Positions 8,175 through 17,154 of a DNA stretch of 64,000 nucleotides are shown here, in pieces. The number at the start of each line of letters is the position of its first letter. Position 1 is the first letter of the stretch. Source of the stretch: Tsukamurella pseudospumae (GTDB lineage Bacteria; Actinomycetota; Actinomycetes; Mycobacteriales; Mycobacteriaceae). The translations under genes and the position numbers were made by a program. The notes beneath the pieces are model-generated. The model made no database searches. It saw only the letters and a program-made list of their open reading frames with translations, and was not told where the DNA came from. The stretch covers positions 1-64,000 of the forward strand of contig NZ_LSRE01000044.1 in NCBI RefSeq assembly GCF_001575205.1. Direction: 5' to 3'.

Positions 8175-8200
8175 TTTTCTGGACCCACGAGTCCAGAAAA
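8175..8200. promoter_or_regulatory. TetR-type operator between SDR and regulator genes
   Basis: Perfect inverted repeat TTTTCTGGAC - 6 bases - GTCCAGAAAA, 20 and 14 bases from the two divergent start codons. Size, symmetry and position fit an autoregulatory TetR operator controlling both genes. Confidence 0.75.
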
Positions 8201-8214
8201 CGTACGCTCCCCCC

Positions 8215-8799
8215 ATGGCGATCACGGCGAAAGGACGGGCGACCCGGGAACGCATCGTGGCCGGCGCGGCCGACCACCTGCGACGGGACGACCCCGCCGA
8301 CGTCACGCTCGATGACATCCTCGCCGCCACGAGAACCAGCAAGGGTCAGTTGTTCCACTACTTCCCCGGTGGCAAACCCGAGTTGCTGCTCGCGGTCGCC
8401 CACCACGAGGCCGAGCGAGTGCTCGACGATCAGGAGCCCCACCTGTCGGCCCTGACCTCGTGGAGCGCCTGGGAGTCATGGCGCGACACCGTCGTCGCCC
8501 GATACCGCGCGCAGGGCTCTCACTGTCCACTCGCGGCGCTCATGACCCAAGTCCGCGCGTCGCCCGGCTCGGACGAGGTCGCCGCCGTCCTCCTGGCCCA
8601 GTGGCACGCCCGCCTCGCGGACGGAGTTCGCTCCCTCCGCACGCAGGGACTGGTTCGGGCGAGCGCAGACCCGGACGCCATCGCCTCGGCGTTCGTCGCG
8701 GCGATCCAGGGCGGCGTGCAGATCCTCCGCGCCACGGGCGACATCCGGCACCTCGAAGCGGCCCTCGACGTTCTCCTCGCGGACCTGCACCGGCCGTGA
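8215..8799 (+). CDS. TetR/AcrR-family transcriptional regulator
   Basis: A 194-residue repressor-type protein. The N-terminal DNA-binding domain is typical (TRERIVAGAADHLRRDDPAD, then VTLDDILAATRTSKGQLFHY and YFPGGKPELL), with recognition helix SKGQLFHYF. The C-terminal part (CPLAALMTQVRASPGSDEVA onward, ending in FVAAIQGGVQILRATGD) is the all-helical ligand and dimerisation domain, close to the TetR_C type seen with small electrophile or drug sensors. The start ATG lies 14 bases after the palindromic operator. It is divergent from the SDR gene, its probable target. The ligand cannot be read from sequence. Confidence 0.92.
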   Translation: MAITAKGRATRERIVAGAADHLRRDDPADVTLDDILAATRTSKGQLFHYFPGGKPELLLAVAHHEAERVLDDQEPHLSALTSWSAWESWRDTVVARYRAQGSHCPLAALMTQVRASPGSDEVAAVLLAQWHARLADGVRSLRTQGLVRASADPDAIASAFVAAIQGGVQILRATGDIRHLEAALDVLLADLHRP

Positions 8800-8811
8800 G
8801 CCGGCCCGGTT

Positions 8812-10149
8812 CTACCGCCCCAGCACGGCGTCCAGGTAGTCGTTGGCGAAGACGCGGTCGGGATCGAGCTGCTCACGCACGGCCAGGAACTCGTCGAACC
8901 GGGGGTAGGCGCCGCGGAAGAAGTCGGCGGTGCGGGTGTGCATCTTGCCCCAGTGCGGGCGGCCGCCGTGGTCGATCATGATCCGCTCGACCTCCGCGAA
9001 GTAGTCGCTGGGCTTGTCGCGGATGTAGCGGTGCGCGGCGATGTACCCGGTCTGCCGGCCGGACGCCGTCGAGAGCATGAGGTCGTCGGCGGCGGCGACC
9101 CGCACCTCGATCGGGAAGGTCAGGTTCCAGTCGTGGGCCTCGGTCGCGGCCTTGAGTGCGGCGAACGCGGGCATCGTATTCTCCAGCGGCACAGCCCATT
9201 CGGTCTCGCGGAAGCGAACCGCGCGGTCGGTCGTGAGCACGTTGGTGGAGTAGTCGATCTCGGTGTGCTCGGAGAGCATCGACGTCGCGAGCGAGACCAG
9301 CCGGGGCGTCAGCGACGGGATCGCGCGCCCCGCCTCGCACACGGCGAGCAGCGCACCGGTGCCCACCACCTTGTCGTCCAGGAATCTCTGCACCGCGCCG
9401 ATCGGCTTGCGCGCGTGGTCGCCCGGGCGGCGGATCTGCGATTTGGTCAGCGTGCCGTCGCTCCCGGGGAACCAGAAGAACTCGAAGTGGTCGACGCCGC
9501 GCACGCGCTCGACGAAGCCGTCCACCGTCTCCGCCAGGGACATCGGCGCCTCGGTGGCCTCGAGCACGAACCGGTCCACGCACTGCAGCGTGACCTCGAC
9601 CAGGATCCCGAGCGCACCGAGACCCAGGGCCACGGCCTGCAGCCGCGGGTCGTCCTCACCGACGGTGATCACCTCCCCCGTCCCGGACACCAGGGTCGCG
9701 CCGACCACCTGGGTGGCGATGCCGCCGAAGCTCAGCCCAGTGCCGTGCGTGCCGGTCGAGATCGCGCCGGCGAGGGTCTGCTTGTCGATGTCGCCGAGGT
9801 TGCGCATCGCGAGGCCGTAGGGCTCGAGCAGCGCGGGCACGTCGTAGAGGCGGGTGCCGGCGCGCAGCGTCACCCGCTTGGCCTCGACGTCGACGGTGAC
9901 CAGGCCGCCCTGATGGTCGGGCGCGAGAGCGACATCGCGGGGCGCGGAGATCGCGGTGAACGAGTGCCCGGCGCCCAGTGCCTTGACGGTGCCGCCGCGC
10001 TCGCGCGCCCGCTCGACGGTCGTGACCACGGCCTCGATCGTCGACGGCCGCGAGACGTACGCCGGGAACGCGGACGCGGTGCGTCCCCAGTTGCGCCACT
10101 CGCCGGCCTTGCCGGTCAGTTGGTCGAGCCCCGGGATCCACTTGTTCAC
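8812..10149 (-). CDS. D-arabinono-1,4-lactone / L-gulonolactone oxidase family FAD enzyme
   Basis: A 445-residue VAO-fold flavoenzyme. The N-terminal FAD domain shows VKALGAGHSFTAISAPRDVA, LGDIDKQTLAGAISTGTHGT and GLGALGILVEVTLQC. The C-terminal domain carries FEFFWFPGSDGTLTK and the diagnostic HWGKMHTRTADFF near the end. It is homologous to mycobacterial Rv1771-type aldonolactone oxidases; substrate (arabinono-, gulono- or another lactone) is not determined. It starts with a GTG that overlaps the stop of the upstream gene by four bases (GTGA), so the two proteins are translationally coupled and probably act together. Confidence 0.9.
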   Translation of the reverse strand: MNKWIPGLDQLTGKAGEWRNWGRTASAFPAYVSRPSTIEAVVTTVERARERGGTVKALGAGHSFTAISAPRDVALAPDHQGGLVTVDVEAKRVTLRAGTRLYDVPALLEPYGLAMRNLGDIDKQTLAGAISTGTHGTGLSFGGIATQVVGATLVSGTGEVITVGEDDPRLQAVALGLGALGILVEVTLQCVDRFVLEATEAPMSLAETVDGFVERVRGVDHFEFFWFPGSDGTLTKSQIRRPGDHARKPIGAVQRFLDDKVVGTGALLAVCEAGRAIPSLTPRLVSLATSMLSEHTEIDYSTNVLTTDRAVRFRETEWAVPLENTMPAFAALKAATEAHDWNLTFPIEVRVAAADDLMLSTASGRQTGYIAAHRYIRDKPSDYFAEVERIMIDHGGRPHWGKMHTRTADFFRGAYPRFDEFLAVREQLDPDRVFANDYLDAVLGR

Positions 10150-11462
10150 AGGAAGCACTTCCCCTCGCCGCGGTAGGTGGGCACCGTGGCGTGCACGGCA
10201 CCGTCGGACACGATGACCAGGTTCTCGGAGTGCTCGGCCGGCTCCCCCGCCTTGGTGTGCCGGAACCACACCCGGTCGCCGAGCGAGATCCGTTCGGCGC
10301 GATCGCCTTCGAGCGGGGTCTGCACCTCGCCCGCGCCCTCCCGGCCGGTGAGCTTGAGACCGGCCGGCCACACGGGCAGCGGCAGCCTGTCGGATCCGGA
10401 GGCGCCGGAGGCGATCCAGCCGCCGCCGTGACAGGTCACGGTCCGCGCGTCGGGGCGGCGCACGACGGCGAGCCCGAAGCCCATCGCGGGCGCGGGGCGG
10501 AAGTGCGAGTAGCCGTCGAACAGGTGCGGGCCGTAGAGGCCGCTGCCGGCCGCGATGTCGGTGATGTTCGGGTCCTCGGCGTTGCGCTCGAGGGACCCGG
10601 TGCCGCCGCCGTTGACGAACTCCAGGTCGGTGATGCGCCGCAGGTCCGTGAGAATCTCGAGCCGCCGCGCGACGAGCTCGTCCCAGGAGGCCCGCTGCAT
10701 GGTACGCAGCAGCGCCCCCGCGCCGGGGCGATTGATGCTCAGGTCGCCGACGCCGGCGATCTGGGCGTCGTAGGTCATCACGCCCACGAGTCGGAAGCCC
10801 TTGCGGCCCACCACGGTCGCTGCCAGGACGGCCGCCTCGGCGCGGTCGCGGATCGGCGAGCGGCGCGCCCCGATCGTGCCGAGCGCCGGGGCGCGGTACG
10901 AGGCGTCGATGTCGATGCACACCCGCAGCTCGGGGCGGCGGCTCGGGGGCACGGCGGCGTCGATGAGGTCGAGCTGGTCGGCGTCGTCGATCATCAGCGT
11001 CACCCGCGCGGCGGCCGCCTCGTCGGCGCCGAGGGCGGCGATCGCGCCGAGGTCGGCGCTCGGGTAGGCCACCACCACGTCCGGACAGCCGGGCCGCGCG
11101 GCGCCGGTGTGGTCGACGCCGTCCGCGGCGAGCCAGTGCGCCTCCGCCACGTCGTAGGCGAGCACGCCCGCGTAGCCGGGCACGCGCAGCAGCGCGTCGA
11201 TCACCGGCCGCGATCGCAGCGACTTCGACGCCACCCGGATCGGCGTGCCCGCGGCACGGCGGAGCATGTCGGCGGTGTTGTACCGCAGCGCGTCCAGGTC
11301 GGCGGCCAGGATCGGCGCGTCCAGGCCGTGCGTCGCGGCGTCGATGGTGGCCCAGTAGGACAGCGGGTCGATCTCCCAGTCCCGGTCCAGTGACGACGGT
11401 GCCGCCCCCAGGTCCAGCTCGATCGCTCCGGTCGTGGTCTCGCCCGTGCCGTTCCCCGTCAT
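10146..11462 (-). CDS. PLP-dependent amino acid deaminase/aldolase (alanine racemase N-domain)
   Basis: A 438-residue fold-type III PLP protein. The N-terminal barrel has LDAPILAADLDALRYNTADM and the PLP lysine context TPIRVASKSLRSRPVIDALL, then RVCIDIDASYRAPAL, RLVGVMTYDAQIAGVGD and EFVNGGGTGSLERN. The C-terminal beta domain ends with GDRVWFRHTKAGEPAEHSEN, the metal/PLP region of D-threonine aldolase-like enzymes. Reaction uncertain: D-amino acid aldol cleavage or deamination. It is followed with a four-base overlap by the lactone oxidase gene, a pairing recurrent in actinobacteria. It starts at an ATG divergent from pepA, so both share the 92-base intergenic region. Confidence 0.82.
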   Translation of the reverse strand: MTGNGTGETTTGAIELDLGAAPSSLDRDWEIDPLSYWATIDAATHGLDAPILAADLDALRYNTADMLRRAAGTPIRVASKSLRSRPVIDALLRVPGYAGVLAYDVAEAHWLAADGVDHTGAARPGCPDVVVAYPSADLGAIAALGADEAAAARVTLMIDDADQLDLIDAAVPPSRRPELRVCIDIDASYRAPALGTIGARRSPIRDRAEAAVLAATVVGRKGFRLVGVMTYDAQIAGVGDLSINRPGAGALLRTMQRASWDELVARRLEILTDLRRITDLEFVNGGGTGSLERNAEDPNITDIAAGSGLYGPHLFDGYSHFRPAPAMGFGLAVVRRPDARTVTCHGGGWIASGASGSDRLPLPVWPAGLKLTGREGAGEVQTPLEGDRAERISLGDRVWFRHTKAGEPAEHSENLVIVSDGAVHATVPTYRGEGKCFL

Positions 11463-11554
11463 GAGGACCGATCGTACGTGCGGCACGGGGGATGTCCCAG
11501 GCGTAACATCGCGGCGACGCGACGACCCGTCCCACCCCGACGAGAGGAACCCCC

Positions 11555-13093
11555 TTGAGCACGCCGTTCTCCGGACCCGCATTCACGCTGACCGACGACC
11601 TCGGAGCAACGACGGACGTGCTCGTCGTGGGTGTGTTCTCCGGATCGGACGGCGCGGCGATCACGCTGGACGCCGGCGTGCCCGAGGCCGCGCGCGGCCC
11701 CGTGGCGGACGCGCTCGCGCTGGTCGGCGCGACGGGCAAGGCGGGCGAGACGGTGCGCGTCCCGACCCCGGCCGGTTCGGGTTTGGGTGCTGCGACGGTG
11801 CTCGGCACGGGCCTCGGCGCCGCGCCGGCCGAGAGCGCGCTGGTCCCCGCGGAGACGGTGCGCCGCGCGGCGGGCGTCGCGGCCCGTGCCCTCGAGGGCA
11901 CGGCCGCCGCGGCCACGACGCTGTCGTCGCTCGACCTCGGCGCGACCGTCGAGGGCGCCCACCTCGGCGCCTACCGGTTCGCCGAGTTCCGCACCACCTC
12001 GGCGCCGAAGAAGGCCCCGCTGGCCGCCCTCGCACTCCTGGCGACCCCGGGTTCGGAGGCCCTCGCAGCGGAGGCGCGCGGCACCGTCGAACAGGCCCGG
12101 CTGACGGCGGCGGCCGTCTCGCTGGCCCGAGATTTCGTGAACACCCCGCCGAACGTGCTGTCCCCCGGCGAGTTCGCCGACCGGGCGCGGCGGCTCGGCA
12201 CCGAGGCGGGCCTCGAGGTCGAGGTCTTCGACGAGGAGTACCTCGCCGGGAACGGCTACGGCGGCATCGTCGGGGTCGGCCAGGGCAGTTCGCGCCCGCC
12301 GCGCCTCGTGCGCCTGCGTCACGTCTCCGGGGTCGACGGCGCCAAGCACGTCGCGCTGGTCGGCAAGGGCATCACGTTCGACACCGGCGGCATCTCCATC
12401 AAGCCGGCCGCGGGCATGGAGAACATGACCTCGGACATGGGCGGCGCGGCGGCGGTGATCGCCACGGTGATCCTGGCCGCGCAACTGGGCCTGCCCGTCG
12501 ACGTGACCGCGACCGTGCCGATGGCGGAGAACATGCCGTCCGACACCGCGCAGCGCCCGGGCGATGTCATCACGCACTACCCCGGCGCCGGCAACGGTGG
12601 CGTCACGGTCGAGGTGATCAACACCGACGCCGAGGGGCGCCTCATCCTGGCCGACGCCATCGTCCGCGCCTGCGAGGACGATCCCGACTACCTCATCGAC
12701 ACCGCCACGCTCACCGGCGCGCAGATGGTGGCGCTGGGCACCCGCACGCCGGGCGTGATGGGCACCGACGCCTTCCGCGACCGGGTGGCGGAACTCTCGC
12801 AGTCCATCGGCGAGAACGGGTGGCCCATGCCCTTCCCCGAGGAGCTGCGCGCCGACTTGGGCTCGCGCGTCGCCGATCTCGCGAACGTGAGCCCGCACCG
12901 GTGGGGCGGCATGCTCACCGCCGGCGTGTACCTGCAGGAGTTCGTGGCCGACGGTGTGCAGTGGGCCCACATCGATGTCGCCGGACCGGCTTTCAACACC
13001 GGCGGCCCGTTCGGATACACGCCCAAGGGTGGTACGGGCGTCCCGGTCCGCACCATGCTGGCCGTGCTTCGCGACATCGCGCAGCGGGGCTGA
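11555..13093 (+). CDS. pepA: Leucyl aminopeptidase, M17 family
   Basis: A 512-residue cytosolic metallo-aminopeptidase that removes N-terminal residues, leucine preferred. It has the variable N-terminal domain and the M17 catalytic domain: [20 protein letters not shown] around residue 270, [20 protein letters not shown], and the signature [15 protein letters not shown] around residue 356, which together supply the two-zinc ligands. The homologue is mycobacterial pepB/pepA (Rv2213), in the same position. It starts at TTG ([10 protein letters not shown]) with a GAGAGGAA ribosome-binding site 6-12 bases upstream. A hairpin overlaps its stop codon. Confidence 0.96.
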   Translation: MSTPFSGPAFTLTDDLGATTDVLVVGVFSGSDGAAITLDAGVPEAARGPVADALALVGATGKAGETVRVPTPAGSGLGAATVLGTGLGAAPAESALVPAETVRRAAGVAARALEGTAAAATTLSSLDLGATVEGAHLGAYRFAEFRTTSAPKKAPLAALALLATPGSEALAAEARGTVEQARLTAAAVSLARDFVNTPPNVLSPGEFADRARRLGTEAGLEVEVFDEEYLAGNGYGGIVGVGQGSSRPPRLVRLRHVSGVDGAKHVALVGKGITFDTGGISIKPAAGMENMTSDMGGAAAVIATVILAAQLGLPVDVTATVPMAENMPSDTAQRPGDVITHYPGAGNGGVTVEVINTDAEGRLILADAIVRACEDDPDYLIDTATLTGAQMVALGTRTPGVMGTDAFRDRVAELSQSIGENGWPMPFPEELRADLGSRVADLANVSPHRWGGMLTAGVYLQEFVADGVQWAHIDVAGPAFNTGGPFGYTPKGGTGVPVRTMLAVLRDIAQRG

Positions 13094-13115
13094 ACTCCCA
13101 CCCGCTGGGAGTTCA
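13091..13115 (+). terminator. Hairpin at the pepA stop codon
   Basis: TGAACTCCCA - CCCGC - TGGGAGTTCA, a perfect 10-bp stem whose first three bases are the pepA stop codon. No U tract follows. It separates pepA from the sucB promoter region. Confidence 0.6.
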
Positions 13116-13248
13116 CGGCGAGTAAGCCCCCAACCGCCGCGCGGACCGGGCCCCTGAGGGTAGGGTCTGATGTCGGCGGAGGCCACCAGCCGAAGCCCGC
13201 GTTCAGCTCGTATCACAGCAGATAACCGAACCTGAGGAGTCAGAGGAC

Positions 13249-14991
13249 ATGGCCTTCTCCGTCCAGATGCCGGCACTCGGCGAGAGCGTCACCGAGGGCA
13301 CCGTCACCCGGTGGCTCAAGCAGGAGGGTGACACCATCACGGTCGACGAGCCCTTGCTCGAGGTCTCGACCGACAAGGTCGACACCGAGATCCCCGCCCC
13401 GGCATCGGGCGTGCTGCTGAAGATCCTGGCGCAGGAGGACGACGTCGTCGAGGTCGGTGGCGACCTGGCCACGATCGGTGAGGCCGGCGAGGCCGCGCCC
13501 ACCGCCGCTGCCCCCGCGCCCGCCGCTGAGCCCGAGCCGGCTCCGGCCCCCGCTGCCGCCGCCCCGGCCGCGCCCGCGGCCCCCGCTGCTCCGGCCGCCC
13601 CCGCGGCGCCCGCCGCGCCCGCGTCCGGCACCGAGGTGAAGATGCCCGAGCTGGGCGAGTCGGTCACCGAGGGCACCGTCACCCGCTGGCTCAAGAGCGT
13701 CGGTGACGAGATCGCCGTCGACGAGCCGCTTCTCGAGGTGTCCACGGACAAGGTCGACACCGAGATCCCGTCGCCCGTCGCCGGCACGCTGCTCGCGATC
13801 AGCGCCGAGGAGGACGACGTGGTCGCCGTCGGCGGCGTGCTCGCGATCGTCGGCTCCGGCGCGCCCGCGGCTGCTGCCGCACCGGCGCCCGAGCCCGCGC
13901 CGGCCCCCGAGCCCGCGCCGGCCGCTCCCGCCCCGGCTCCTTCTGCTCCCGCGGCGCCCGCTGCTCCGGCACCCGCCGCTGCGGCACCGGCGGCTCCCGC
14001 CCCGGCCGCTCCCGCGTCGTCCAGCGGCTCCTCCGATTCGACGCCGTACGTGACCCCGCTGGTGCGCAAGCTGGCCGCGGAGAACAACGTGGACCTCGGC
14101 GCGGTCACGGGCACCGGCGTCGGTGGCCGCATCCGCAAGCAGGACGTGCTCGCCGCGGCCGAGGCCGCCAAGGCCCCCGCTGCGGCCCCGGCTGCTGCCG
14201 CCGCCCCCGCGGCTGCCGCACCGGCGGCACCGTCGGCGCCGAAGGGCGCACGCCCCGAGCTGGCGGCGCTCCGCGGCACCTCGCAGAAGACGAACCGCAT
14301 CCGCCAGATCACCGCCAGGGTCACCCGGGAGTCGCTGCAGGGTTCCGCGCAGCTCACCCAGGTGTTCGAGGTCGACTTCAGCAAGATCGTCGCGCTGCGC
14401 GCGCAGGCGAAGGCCTCGTTCAAGGCCAACGAGGGCGTCAACCTCACGTACCTGCCCTTCATCGCGAAGGCGGTCATCGAGGCGCTCAAGGTGCACCCGA
14501 ACGTCAACGCGTCGATCAGCGACGACTTCAAGGAGATCACCTACCACGGCGGTGTGAACCTGGGCATCGCCGTCGACACCCCGCAGGGCCTGCTGTCGCC
14601 GGTGATCAAGAACGCCGACGATCTGTCGCTGGCCGGGCTGGCGCGCGCCATCGTCGACCTCGCCGAGCGCACCCGCAACAGCGGCCTCAAGCCCGACGAG
14701 CTGTCCGGCGGCACCTTCACCATCACCAACATCGGCAGCGAGGGCGCGCTCTTCGACACCCCGATCCTGGTCCCGCCGCAGGCGGCGATGCTGGGCACCG
14801 GCGCGATCGTCAAGCGCCCGGTCGTGGTCAAGGACGCCGCGGGCACCGAGTCCATCGGCATCCACCCGATGGCCTTCCTGCCGCTGACCTACGACCACCG
14901 CCTCATCGACGGTGCCGACGCGGGTCGCTTCCTCACCACGGTCAAGCACCGTCTCGAGGAGGGCGCGTTCGAGGCCGACCTGGGCCTCTAG
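13249..14991 (+). CDS. sucB: Dihydrolipoamide acyltransferase (E2) of 2-oxo acid dehydrogenases
   Basis: A 580-residue E2 protein, the DlaT/SucB homologue of mycobacteria (Rv2215). In order: lipoyl domain 1 with lipoylated Lys43 ([12 protein letters not shown]), an Ala/Pro-rich flexible linker, lipoyl domain 2 with Lys168 in the identical motif, a second Ala/Pro linker, a peripheral-subunit-binding domain ([20 protein letters not shown], about 267-300), and the CoA-dependent acyltransferase domain ending with active-site [11 protein letters not shown] (His near 550). It carries acyl groups for pyruvate or 2-oxoglutarate dehydrogenase and peroxynitrite reductase complexes. Strong ribosome-binding site (GAGGAGTCAGAGGAC). 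lipB and lipA, which lipoylate it, lie just downstream. Confidence 0.95.
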   Translation: MAFSVQMPALGESVTEGTVTRWLKQEGDTITVDEPLLEVSTDKVDTEIPAPASGVLLKILAQEDDVVEVGGDLATIGEAGEAAPTAAAPAPAAEPEPAPAPAAAAPAAPAAPAAPAAPAAPAAPASGTEVKMPELGESVTEGTVTRWLKSVGDEIAVDEPLLEVSTDKVDTEIPSPVAGTLLAISAEEDDVVAVGGVLAIVGSGAPAAAAAPAPEPAPAPEPAPAAPAPAPSAPAAPAAPAPAAAAPAAPAPAAPASSSGSSDSTPYVTPLVRKLAAENNVDLGAVTGTGVGGRIRKQDVLAAAEAAKAPAAAPAAAAAPAAAAPAAPSAPKGARPELAALRGTSQKTNRIRQITARVTRESLQGSAQLTQVFEVDFSKIVALRAQAKASFKANEGVNLTYLPFIAKAVIEALKVHPNVNASISDDFKEITYHGGVNLGIAVDTPQGLLSPVIKNADDLSLAGLARAIVDLAERTRNSGLKPDELSGGTFTITNIGSEGALFDTPILVPPQAAMLGTGAIVKRPVVVKDAAGTESIGIHPMAFLPLTYDHRLIDGADAGRFLTTVKHRLEEGAFEADLGL

Positions 14992-15012
14992 GCGCACGAC
15001 ACACCCGGACTC

Positions 15013-15930
15013 ATGGAACGACGGGTCGCCCTCGCCGGATCGTCGGGGCTCATCGGCAGCGCGCTGTCGAGAGCACTGACCCGGCGGGGCGACACCGTCG
15101 TTCCGCTCGTTCGGGGCGATGCCCTCCTGCCCGCCGGTGCGCTCCCCTGGGACCCGCGCCGCGGCGAGGTCCCGGACCTCGCCGGGTTCGACGCGGTGAT
15201 CGTGCTCAACGGCTCCCCGATCGCCGGCCGCCGGTGGACCGGCGCGGTCAAGCAGGACCTGCGCGACTCCCGGATCGAGCCCGCGGCCGCGCTCGCCGAA
15301 GCGGCGGCGCGCGATCGCGTCCCGGTGTTCCTGGGCCCGAGCGCGATCGGCGTCTACGGCGATGCGGGCGAGGCCGAGTGCGTCGACGGCTCCGTCGGCA
15401 CGCCGCCCGGCACGGGGTTCCTCGCGGGCCTGTGCGTCGAATGGGAGGCCGCTGCGGATCCCGCCCGCGCCGCGGGAGCCACCGTCGCCCATCTCCGCTT
15501 CGGCCACGTGCTCTCCGGAGCCGGCGGGCTGCTGCCCGTGCTGCGCCGGGTCTACCGCCTCGGCCTCGGCGGACGCCTGGGCAGCGGCCACCAGTGGATG
15601 TCCTGGATCGCTCGCGACGACGCCGCCCGCGCCGTCCTGCACGTGCTCGACGGTGCCCTCGCCGGCACGATCGCGGGCCCCGTCAACATCGCCTCCCCCG
15701 CGCCCGTCCGGCAGCAGGCCTTCAACGAGGCCCTGGGGCGCGAGCTGCATCGCCCCGCGCGGTGGGTCGTGCCGCGGTTCGCCCTGCGCGCGGCGGTCGG
15801 CGAGATCGCCGACGAGGGCCTGCTCGGCTCCCAGCGGGTCGTGCCGCGCGTGCTGCACCAGAGCGGATTCCGCTTCGCGCACACCGCACTTCCCGGCGCT
15901 CTCGCCGTGTCGATGACCGACGAGGCGTAG
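15013..15930 (+). CDS. TIGR01777 family epimerase-like protein
   Basis: A 305-residue extended SDR protein of the TIGR01777 (YfcH/SDR39U1) family. The Rossmann motif is [18 protein letters not shown], followed by the family signature [55 protein letters not shown] and the C-terminal DUF1731 segment ([20 protein letters not shown]). Biochemical role is unknown in general. The conserved position between sucB and lipB in mycobacteria (Rv2216) is reproduced here. It starts at ATG 21 bases after sucB and ends 10 bases before lipB, so the three genes probably form one transcript. Confidence 0.92.
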   Translation: MERRVALAGSSGLIGSALSRALTRRGDTVVPLVRGDALLPAGALPWDPRRGEVPDLAGFDAVIVLNGSPIAGRRWTGAVKQDLRDSRIEPAAALAEAAARDRVPVFLGPSAIGVYGDAGEAECVDGSVGTPPGTGFLAGLCVEWEAAADPARAAGATVAHLRFGHVLSGAGGLLPVLRRVYRLGLGGRLGSGHQWMSWIARDDAARAVLHVLDGALAGTIAGPVNIASPAPVRQQAFNEALGRELHRPARWVVPRFALRAAVGEIADEGLLGSQRVVPRVLHQSGFRFAHTALPGALAVSMTDEA

Positions 15931-15940
15931 CGTCAACGGC

Positions 15941-16642
15941 ATGCCCGCACGCTCCGCCCGCGCCGAGTCCACCCCGATCGTCGTCGAGGACCTCGGCACC
16001 ATCGGCTACCAGGAGGCCTTCGACCTCCAGCACGATCTCGCGAACCAGCGCGCCGACGGCGCGATCGACGATCGGCTGCTGCTCCTCGAGCACCCGCCCA
16101 CGTTCACGGCGGGCAAGCGCACCGAGCCGCAGGACCTGCCGACGGACGGCAGCACCGTCATCGACGTGGACCGCGGCGGCAAGATCACCTGGCACGGCCC
16201 CGGCCAGCTCGTGGGCTACCCGATCATCAAGCTCGGCTCCGCGATGGACGTCGTCGACTACGTCCGCCGCATCGAACAGGCCCTCATCGAGGTCTGCCGG
16301 GGCCTCGGGCTCGACGCCGGGCGGGTCGAGGGCCGCTCGGGCGTCTGGTTCCCCGCCGACGGTGCGCGCCCCGAGCGGAAGGTGGGGGCGATCGGCATCC
16401 GCGTCGCGCGCGGCGTCACCCTGCACGGCTTCGCCCTCAACTGCGACAACACGCTCGGCGGTTTCGACGCGATCATCCCGTGCGGCATCCCCGATGCGGG
16501 CGTCACGACGCTGAGCGCCGAGCTGGGCCGCGATGTCACCGTCGGTGAGGTCCGCGACGCCGTGGTCGACGCGGTGCAGCGCGCGCTCGACGGCGACCTG
16601 CCCGTCACGGACGAGTCCCTGCACGCCGCCGATCACGCCTGA
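15941..16642 (+). CDS. lipB: Lipoyl(octanoyl) transferase
   Basis: LipB (233 residues) moves octanoate from octanoyl-ACP to lipoyl-domain lysines, the first step of lipoate biosynthesis. Visible: [19 protein letters not shown], the lysine in [20 protein letters not shown] (about Lys147) and the acyl-thioester cysteine in [14 protein letters not shown] (about Cys181). The C-terminus resembles mycobacterial LipB. ATG start 10 bases after the preceding gene. Its last 10 bases overlap the 3' end of a convergent HxlR-family gene. lipA is separated from it by an inserted HxlR/MMPL/MFS block, unlike the adjacent lipB-lipA of M. tuberculosis. Confidence 0.97.
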   Translation: MPARSARAESTPIVVEDLGTIGYQEAFDLQHDLANQRADGAIDDRLLLLEHPPTFTAGKRTEPQDLPTDGSTVIDVDRGGKITWHGPGQLVGYPIIKLGSAMDVVDYVRRIEQALIEVCRGLGLDAGRVEGRSGVWFPADGARPERKVGAIGIRVARGVTLHGFALNCDNTLGGFDAIIPCGIPDAGVTTLSAELGRDVTVGEVRDAVVDAVQRALDGDLPVTDESLHAADHA

Positions 16643-17010
16643 TCGGCAGGCCCCTCCTCCGCGTCGTCGCGGACGCCGCGGGCCCAGGCCTGCGCCCACA
16701 GCTCCAGCGGGCCGAGGGCGATCAACAGGGCCTTGCCCTGGTAGCTGAGGCGGTAGGCGCCGTCGGCCGTCTGCGTGACGATGTGCGCCGCGGTCAGTTC
16801 CGAGAGCCGCTGCGAGAGCGTGCTGGACGAGATGCCCTCGATCGCGGTGCGCAGCTCCGAGAAGCGCGCCCTGCCGAACCGCAACTCCCACACGATGCGC
16901 AGGGCCCATCGCCGGCCGAAGAGGTCGAGCGCGGCCATCATCGGACGGCCGCTGTCCGACCCGCGGACCGGCCGCCCCGGTAGCGGGCGGTCGACGTCGT
17001 CGTGATCCAC
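16633..17010 (-). CDS. HxlR-family winged-helix regulator
   Basis: A 125-residue HxlR/MarR-like DNA-binding protein. The core matches the family: [54 protein letters not shown] and [20 protein letters not shown]. Start chosen at a GTG (giving [12 protein letters not shown]) because a full AGGAGG lies seven bases upstream; a GTG further upstream is less likely. It is transcribed divergently from a large MMPL exporter gene, and a 47-bp nested dyad lies in the space between them. It probably represses the exporter and itself; the inducer is unknown. Confidence 0.88.
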   Translation of the reverse strand: MDHDDVDRPLPGRPVRGSDSGRPMMAALDLFGRRWALRIVWELRFGRARFSELRTAIEGISSSTLSQRLSELTAAHIVTQTADGAYRLSYQGKALLIALGPLELWAQAWARGVRDDAEEGPADQA

Positions 17011-17060
17011 GTCACTCCTCCTGTCGCTGTGCGTCCGAACCCACACCGGATCCCACTAGG

Positions 17061-17107
17061 CGAACCTCAGCGATAGAGATACGGTTCACACCTATCAGTT
17101 CGGTTCG
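17061..17107. promoter_or_regulatory. Nested dyad, candidate HxlR operator for the MMPL gene
   Basis: CGAACC - 5 bases - GATAG - 15 bases - CTATC - 5 bases - GGTTCG. The inner and outer arm pairs share one centre at 17084 and all 11 arm pairs match. It sits about 50 bases from both divergent start codons, where a dimeric regulator would control both promoters. Confidence 0.6.
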
Positions 17108-17154
17108 ATTTTTGGACCACGGCCGGAGTCCCTCCGGCGAACCGGGAGGTAACC

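Noticed and set aside
8812-11916. A 1034-codon frame apparently fusing the lactone oxidase to a long N-terminal extension
   Set aside because: The extension is Ala/Arg/Gly-rich noise across the PLP-enzyme gene, which has its own recognisable frame and overlaps the oxidase start by four bases.
13500-14250. Repetitive Ala/Pro-coding DNA in sucB considered as a tandem repeat locus
   Set aside because: It is the flexible interdomain linker normal for E2 acyltransferases.
13203-14540. Long Ala/Gly/Ser-rich minus-strand frame opposite sucB
   Set aside because: Its repeats mirror the Ala/Pro linkers of the E2 protein; it is complementary low-complexity sequence, not a PE/PPE-like gene.
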